From contig JAFSGN010000013.1 of assembly GCA_017440805.1 (NCBI GenBank), positions 1-38,370 on the forward strand: a stretch of 38,370 bases of DNA. The letters run 5' to 3'. Made by a program: the position numbers and the translations under genes. The DNA is from Clostridia bacterium. GTDB lineage: Bacteria > Bacillota > Clostridia > Oscillospirales > SIG627. Below are positions 34,043-38,370 of this stretch, in pieces. Under the pieces are notes generated by a model. The model saw only the letters and a program-made list of their open reading frames with translations. It was not told the DNA's origin and made no database searches. Position 1 is the stretch's first letter. Each line of letters starts with the position of its first letter.

Positions 34043-35305
34043 ATGAATTTGACAGCAGAAATTATATGTGTAGGCACAGAACTTCTTTTGGGGGACATAG
34101 TAAATACCAATGCTCCGTTTATTTCAAGACATCTTGCAAGACTCGGTATAGCACAGTATCACCAGAGTGTTGTGGGAGATAATCACGCAAGATTTAAGGA
34201 ATTGTTTGCCCAGGCATACGAGCGTGCCGATATTATAATAACTTCAGGCGGTCTTGGACCTACCTATGATGATATGACCAAAGAAGCGATTTGCGATTTT
34301 TTGAGATGTAAAACCGTTGTTAATGACGAGTCTTTAAGTCGTATGCAGGAATTTTTCAAACTCCGCGGAAGAGAAATGACACATAACAATATAAAGCAGG
34401 CGGTAGTGCCGGAGGGGGCAGAGGTTTTCCAAAATGATAACGGCACTGCACCCGGAATATGTGTGGAGAAAAACGGAAAATATGTAATAATGCTTCCCGG
34501 TCCTCCCCGTGAACTTGAACCAATGTTTGAATTTCAGGTTATACCGTACCTTTTTATGCAGCCCATGTTTGATGATTCGGCAATCCTTTCTCATAACATA
34601 CGCATTTTCGGAATAGGTGAGTCGGCGGTAGAGGATAAATTGTATGAACTTATGACTCAAAATGTAAATCCTTCCGTAGCACCGTACGCAAAATCCGGGG
34701 AAGTGCTGCTCAGAGTTACCGCCCGTGCCGAAACTCCTCTTGAAGCGGAAGAAATGATGAAACCGGTTATTAACAGGATAAAAGAATGCCTTGGAGAGTA
34801 TATATACGGAATTGATGTTGACAGTTTACAGGAAGTTTTAGTGGAAAAACTTGCGGAAAAAGGACTTAAAATCGCCACTGCAGAAAGCTGTACGGGAGGT
34901 CTTGTGTCAAAACGGATTACCGAAATTCCCGGCTCTTCGGCGGTGTTTGATTGCGGAATATGTTCCTACGCAAATGAAATAAAAAATAAGGTTCTGGGAG
35001 TTGAAAATGAAGACCTGAAAAAATACGGTGCAGTGTCAGATACGGTCGCTCTTCAAATGGCACAGGGTGTATTGAAACTTTCGGGTGCTGATGTTGCAGT
35101 TTCCACAACCGGAATTGCAGGGCCGGGAGGAGGCACACCCGAAAAGCCGTGTGGAACGGTATATATTGCTGCCGTTACTAAAAACAAACAGATTGTCCGC
35201 CGCTTTATGCTTAGCAGAGGTACGGGTGATGAGCGTGAAAACATACGGCATCTTTCCACGATGAACGCTCTGTCAATGGCACTTGAAATAATAAAAGAAA
35301 TATAA
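34043..35305 (+). CDS. cinA: CinA family protein (nicotinamide-nucleotide amidase/competence-damage)
   Basis: 420 residues from ATG 34043 (AAAAAGGA upstream), full-length two-domain CinA. The N-terminal molybdopterin-binding-like COG1058 domain has ICVGTELLLGDIVNTN and TSGGLGPTYDDMT. The C-terminal CinA domain (about 260-420) has ATAESCTGGLVSKRIT and TGIAGPGGGTPEKPCGTVYIA, the NMN-deamidase active site. It recycles NMN to nicotinate mononucleotide and hydrolyses ADP-ribose-type compounds; in some species it is competence-linked. It has its own promoter and terminator. Confidence 0.97.
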   Translation: MNLTAEIICVGTELLLGDIVNTNAPFISRHLARLGIAQYHQSVVGDNHARFKELFAQAYERADIIITSGGLGPTYDDMTKEAICDFLRCKTVVNDESLSRMQEFFKLRGREMTHNNIKQAVVPEGAEVFQNDNGTAPGICVEKNGKYVIMLPGPPRELEPMFEFQVIPYLFMQPMFDDSAILSHNIRIFGIGESAVEDKLYELMTQNVNPSVAPYAKSGEVLLRVTARAETPLEAEEMMKPVINRIKECLGEYIYGIDVDSLQEVLVEKLAEKGLKIATAESCTGGLVSKRITEIPGSSAVFDCGICSYANEIKNKVLGVENEDLKKYGAVSDTVALQMAQGVLKLSGADVAVSTTGIAGPGGGTPEKPCGTVYIAAVTKNKQIVRRFMLSRGTGDERENIRHLSTMNALSMALEIIKEI

Positions 35306-35343
35306 AAAATCAAGTGTACTTCAAATGAAGTACACTTGATTTT
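35306..35343. terminator. Bidirectional terminator between cinA and FAH-family gene
   Basis: AAAATCAAGTGTACTTC (35306-35322) pairs perfectly with GAAGTACACTTGATTTT (35327-35343) around AAAT, with T and A tracts at both ends. It overlaps neither coding frame. Confidence 0.9.
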
Positions 35344-35344
35344 T

Positions 35345-36100
35345 CTATCTGCAGTAATTTCTCAATATACCGATGTTTTCAATTTCAATTTCGACAACAT
35401 CGCCTTTTTGCATTGCCGAAATTCCCGATGGAGTACCTGTTGTCACTACATCACCGGGAAGAAGAGTCATTCCGTCTGTAATGAATTCAAGAAGTTCGCC
35501 CACTGTATAAAGGAACATTGATGTGGAAGAACTCTGGCGTATTTCACTGTTTACTCTGGCACATATCTTAAGATTGTCCGGATTGAGTTCTGTCTCCATC
35601 CATGGACCGAAAGGCGCGAAAGTATCGTAGCCTTTTGCTCTGGTCCACTGACCGTCTTGGGATTGTATGTCCCGCGCGGTCACATCGTTCATACAGGAAA
35701 AACCAAGTACATATTCACGCCAGTTTTCCTTTTTGATTTTCTTTGCGGTCTTTTTTATTATAAGACATAATTCTGCTTCATGGTCAACACGGGTTGAAGC
35801 AGACGGAAAAACAATATCTTCCTCATGGGCAATAACCGAAGTGGAGGGCTTTATGAAAAGTATGGGGGTAGAGGGTACGGGCCCGCCCATTTCCTTTATG
35901 TGTTCGCTGTAATTTTTCCCTACGGCAACTATTTTTGTGGGAAGTGACGGAGCAAGAAGTTTTACTTTGTCCAGATGGATTCCATTTGATGAATGGGAAA
36001 AATCATTGCCGTAAATATCACCTGTGATATTGTATATCAGATTGTCTTTTACAATTCCGTAAAAGGTCTGATTGTTATACAAGTAACGCGCTATTCTCAT
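35345..36100 (-). CDS. Fumarylacetoacetate hydrolase family protein
   Basis: 251 residues with an N-terminal ~55-residue segment and a FAH C-terminal fold: KIVAVGKNYSEHIKEMG (56-72), LFIKPSTSVI, the metal ligands in DHEAELCLII, NDVTARDIQ and DGQWTRAKGYDTFAP, then GDVVTTGTPSGI. FAH members hydrolyse or decarboxylate beta-diketo acids (for example acylpyruvase or oxaloacetate decarboxylase); FAH is a broad family and the substrate is not clear. AGGAGAT precedes the ATG. It follows the M23-like gene by 8 bp. Confidence 0.9.
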   Translation of the reverse strand: MRIARYLYNNQTFYGIVKDNLIYNITGDIYGNDFSHSSNGIHLDKVKLLAPSLPTKIVAVGKNYSEHIKEMGGPVPSTPILFIKPSTSVIAHEEDIVFPSASTRVDHEAELCLIIKKTAKKIKKENWREYVLGFSCMNDVTARDIQSQDGQWTRAKGYDTFAPFGPWMETELNPDNLKICARVNSEIRQSSSTSMFLYTVGELLEFITDGMTLLPGDVVTTGTPSGISAMQKGDVVEIEIENIGILRNYCR

Positions 36101-36108
36101 AATATCTC

Positions 36109-37737
36109 CTATACCAAAAGCGAAAGTTCAAGACAATCATTGAGAGAATTGGGATTTACAAAATATCCGTTAACCGAAACACCGTATTGAAGAGGTGTAT
36201 TTACGGAATTTATTTTTGCTATGGTAAGACCTTTTGTAACAGTTTCACCCACAGGGAAACACAATTCGTTCAGATTGGAGTAAAAGGAAGCAATTCCTAA
36301 GCCGTGGTCAATAATTATGGTTTTTCCGAAGGGAGGAATTTCACCCGAAAAAGTGATAACACCGTTTCCTATTGCCTTGACATCGTCTGAGGAGGAGGTC
36401 AAAAGCATAAATGAAGATTTTCCCGACGGCTCATTATCCGATATTATTTCGGTGCCGTAAGAGAGAGTTTCCTTCATGTCGGAAAGAGGCAGGTCAAACT
36501 TGCCTTCCCAAAGTTTACCGCTTTGTGTAAGTGTGTACTGGCGTAATGTTGACATTACGGAAGATGACCGGGAGTAGTCGGCAACAAAAAGTTCTTTTTT
36601 CTGTGTGTCGTCAAGTGTGTAGGTGTCTGCAGTTTCTGCGGGCAGTGCAATTTCAATAAATTCTTTTACAGATGAGTCTTCGTTAATGTTTACAATGAGA
36701 TTTTTCTGTCCTACAAATCCACCCGGATATGATGGATAAAATACAATACGGGTATCACTGTGCGGATAAATTTTCAAATCTTCATCCTGAACTGTCAGGA
36801 CATCGCTGTCTGCAGTGTTAAAGACGGTATATACCATAAAATCTCCAACGGTAATTTTTGATGTGGATATAACCGCTGTGGGTTCTACAATATATTTTAC
36901 ATCCAGTTGGTATATCGCTTTGCCATGATATTTTGATGAAGAGGTTTCTATCCATTCGGCAGTGAAAATGTATTTCAGGTCTGCCTTTTTGTTGTATACA
37001 AAGTTACGATAGTTAAGTGAGTCGTACTTGTCGCTGAAAACCGTGTTTTCTCCGTCCAATATCTGTACCGACAATATGTCGGGTGCCAATTCAAAAGAAA
37101 GGGAAATGTACTGATTTTCAGGTTTATATTCGAGATTGGGAGGAGTCTGACAAATAAAATCTGATGTATCCGAAACATAAAAGTTTTCGTCACTTCTGCG
37201 GTAACTCCACTCCATTTGAACAGGAAGAACAATTTGATTTGTCTGGTTTGCAGTTACAGTAAGTTTTGAAGGTTTACTGTATGTGTATGCAGATGAAAAG
37301 TTGGGGTCTGTAAGAATAACAGAGGCATGTTCGGGAACAATATTTTTGTAAATAAGATTTTCGCCCTGTGAGAAAGAGATAAGACAATCTTCGGGACTGT
37401 CGGTAAGAAGCAGATTGCAGGTTATATCGTCGGTAGGCCGTGAAATACGAAGAATAAAAGTTTTGTACTCCTTCAGATTGTGTGCGGGAGTTTCGATTTC
37501 ATAAGCAGAATTATAAAGTTTTGAAAAGAAATTCAGTGAATCGTCATCAGAATAACAGTATTCATTGCCGTCGGGAGAGGTTATCATAATTTCCGTAACA
37601 GAACGGGAGTTAAGTTTGCCGGTGTACAATGTGAAAATTGTGACTATTGCAATAATTGTGGGTATCATAATCAGAGAACATACAATAGCACGGGCGATTT
37701 TGTTTTTCTTTTTTTTCTTCTTTTTGTTTATATCCAT
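36109..37737 (-). CDS. Membrane-anchored protein with degenerate M23 (LytM) domain
   Basis: 542 residues. A lysine-rich start (MDINKKKKKKKNK) and one membrane helix (about 15-37) anchor it with the body outside. Residues ~60-440 are a long beta-rich region of no recognised family. The last ~90 form an M23/LytM-like fold (AIGNGVITFSG, FGKTIIIDHGLGIASFYSNL, PVGETVTKGLTIAKI). The metal ligands are missing: the first His-x(3)-Asp is replaced by FMLLTSSSDDV, and the usual HLH near the end by LQYGV. It is therefore unlikely to cut peptidoglycan and may instead activate or scaffold a wall enzyme, as EnvC-type proteins do. AAAGGA is the ribosome site. Catalytic loss is seen; the role is inferred. Confidence 0.8.
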   Translation of the reverse strand: MDINKKKKKKKNKIARAIVCSLIMIPTIIAIVTIFTLYTGKLNSRSVTEIMITSPDGNEYCYSDDDSLNFFSKLYNSAYEIETPAHNLKEYKTFILRISRPTDDITCNLLLTDSPEDCLISFSQGENLIYKNIVPEHASVILTDPNFSSAYTYSKPSKLTVTANQTNQIVLPVQMEWSYRRSDENFYVSDTSDFICQTPPNLEYKPENQYISLSFELAPDILSVQILDGENTVFSDKYDSLNYRNFVYNKKADLKYIFTAEWIETSSSKYHGKAIYQLDVKYIVEPTAVISTSKITVGDFMVYTVFNTADSDVLTVQDEDLKIYPHSDTRIVFYPSYPGGFVGQKNLIVNINEDSSVKEFIEIALPAETADTYTLDDTQKKELFVADYSRSSSVMSTLRQYTLTQSGKLWEGKFDLPLSDMKETLSYGTEIISDNEPSGKSSFMLLTSSSDDVKAIGNGVITFSGEIPPFGKTIIIDHGLGIASFYSNLNELCFPVGETVTKGLTIAKINSVNTPLQYGVSVNGYFVNPNSLNDCLELSLLV

Positions 37738-37772
37738 AAAATAATTCCTTTTTCGACAATAATAATATGCAT

Positions 37773-37801
37773 ATTATAATATATAAACAAATATAAATCA
37801 A
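37773..37801 (-). promoter_or_regulatory. Promoter of the M23-like/FAH operon
   Basis: On minus, TTGATT (37796-37801), 17-bp spacer, TATAAT (37773-37778), 36 bp before the start codon. Confidence 0.7.
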
Positions 37802-37911
37802 GTCGATTTTGTAAAAGTTAATAAATGCTGCTACAATTTTTTCACAGTTTATTTGTAATAAATGCACATATCATAATCCGAAAAAAGCCGAAAATTTTTT
37901 TACAAAAACTA

Positions 37912-37940
37912 TTGACAAATTATAGATAAAGTGGTATAAT
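37912..37940 (+). promoter_or_regulatory. tRNA-Gln promoter
   Basis: Perfect TTGACA (37912-37917), 17-bp spacer, perfect TATAAT (37935-37940), 20 bp before the tRNA. Confidence 0.9.
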
Positions 37941-37960
37941 AAACGAGTTGAATAGATCGA

Positions 37961-38031
37961 TGCGGGATTGTGTAATGGCAGCACGACAGACTCTGACTCT
38001 GTTTGTGAGGGTTCAAATCCTTCTCCCGCAG
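37961..38031 (+). tRNA. tRNA-Gln (anticodon CUG)
   Basis: 71 nt. The acceptor stem is TGCGGGA with TCCCGCA and discriminator G; the anticodon arm ACAGA-CTCTGAC-TCTGT puts CTG at positions 34-36, reading CAG; the T-arm is GAGGG-TTCAAAT-CCTTC. CCA is not encoded. It has its own consensus promoter. Two terminators and a compositionally different gene follow, so its 3' end is a possible attachment site. Confidence 0.93.
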
Positions 38032-38039
38032 TCATCAAA

Positions 38040-38062
38040 GGGCAATGAAAAAGATATTGCCC
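38040..38062 (+). other. Short hairpin after tRNA-Gln
   Basis: GGGCAAT (38040-38046) pairs with ATTGCCC (38056-38062). It has no T-tract and lies between the tRNA and the terminator. Confidence 0.4.
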
Positions 38063-38064
38063 AA

Positions 38065-38091
38065 GAAACCCCCGATTTTATCGGGGGTTTC
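38065..38091 (+). terminator. Terminator after tRNA-Gln
   Basis: GAAACCCCCGA (38065-38075) pairs with TCGGGGGTTTC (38081-38091), an 11-bp GC-rich stem; the TTT run is within its 3' arm. Confidence 0.7.
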
Positions 38092-38200
38092 GCCGTTTCT
38101 ACGGTCGAAATTTTTACAAGCGATTTTGTAGATGTGAAAAAGGTGTTTTTCCCTTTCTGTAGTGAGCCGAACTCTCACACAACCGAATACAAGCCACCGA

Positions 38201-38235
38201 GCGCATGGATAAGAACAAATCCATGCGCTTTTTTT
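38201..38235 (+). terminator. Second terminator in the tRNA-to-element gap
   Basis: GCGCATGGAT (38201-38210) pairs with ATCCATGCGC (38219-38228), followed by seven T residues. No gene is seen between it and the tRNA, so it may insulate the incoming element. Confidence 0.85.
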
Positions 38236-38260
38236 ATTCCCACAGAAAGGAGGAAAAACC

Positions 38261-38370
38261 ATGCGAAAGCAAACCGACCTGGACGAGATCAAACGAACAG
38301 CCATCACCTTGCTCCACACCGATATCTACGAAACCCCATACTCCCCGATGATCGTCAAGCACCCATTCGC
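38261..38370 (+). CDS. N-terminus of an unknown gene, probably of an integrated element
   Basis: The window ends 36 codons into an open frame starting at ATG 38261, with AAAGGAGG nine bases upstream. It reads MRKQTDLDEIKRTAITLLHT, then DIYETPYSPMIVKHPF. I do not recognise the family with certainty; the segment recalls small proteins of clostridial conjugative elements, but that is a weak impression. Codon use (ACC, GAC, CTG, ATC) is visibly GC-richer than the rest of the window, supporting recent transfer. It is the first gene after tRNA-Gln, a common integration site. Confidence 0.6.
   Translation, partial: MRKQTDLDEIKRTAITLLHTDIYETPYSPMIVKHPF

Noticed and set aside
38035..38319. 94-residue minus-strand frame after tRNA-Gln
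   Set aside because: Runs through two terminator hairpins and the start of the plus-strand gene; no ribosome site.

Overview
The window looks like a chromosomal segment of an AT-rich, endospore-lineage Clostridia (Bacillota), probably an uncultured gut-type member. The basis is a PolC-type DNA polymerase, a SpoIVB sporulation protease, the pyrH-frr-uppS-cdsA-dxr-rseP-ispG-polC gene order familiar from Firmicutes, a type III glutamine synthetase, strong Shine-Dalgarno sites and repeated sigma-A-type promoters with 17-bp spacers. No taxonomic search was possible, so the genus is open.

Layout. 1-1042 (minus) is the wrecked 3' end of an RHS/YD-repeat polymorphic-toxin locus: two copies of an ~80-bp segment (RHS coding end plus terminator) flank a beta-propeller-like ORF that is probably an immunity or orphan gene. 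1043-3124 (plus) holds an isolated phage terminase small/large pair with no portal, capsid or tail genes. 3121-8929 (minus) is a housekeeping block: transaldolase-like aldolase, then an apparent operon of a small membrane protein, walJ, rlmH, an HTH regulator, plsY, a DUF362-ferredoxin protein and ispE. 8930-9392 has no protein gene, but holds a structured-RNA candidate (possibly 6S RNA) and promoters in both directions. 9393-20102 (plus) is the envelope, isoprenoid and replication operon; polC is split by a one-base deletion. 20195-23920 is a full-length purL/purQ fusion. 24103-27082 carries an EamA transporter divergent from an AraC/PocR regulator, then spoIVB. 27367-31706 (plus) is lysC, a flavoredoxin-like protein, glnN and acpP. 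31768-37737 has an aldose-epimerase-like protein, a MurG/MGDG-type glycosyltransferase, cinA, a FAH-family protein and a degenerate M23 protein. The window ends with tRNA-Gln(CUG), two terminators and the first 36 codons of a GC-richer gene that looks like the edge of an integrated element.

How it fits together. dxr, ispE and ispG make isoprenoid precursors that UppS turns into the undecaprenyl carrier; PlsY, CdsA and AcpP serve phospholipid synthesis; the UgtP/MurG-like transferase probably decorates lipids. PyrH and Frr serve nucleotide supply and ribosome recycling, and RlmH modifies 23S rRNA.

The best leads are: (1) the RHS cassette scar with its duplicated tail and terminator; (2) the orphan terminase pair; (3) two genes, rseP and lysC, whose well-placed ribosome-binding sites point at AUU and AUA starts; (4) the polC frameshift in a C-run; (5) a terminator-like hairpin in the spoIVB leader; (6) the 8945-9178 RNA candidate; (7) the tRNA-Gln element junction. 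I saw no clearly complete novel system; the RHS/terminase end and the tRNA end are the accessory parts.
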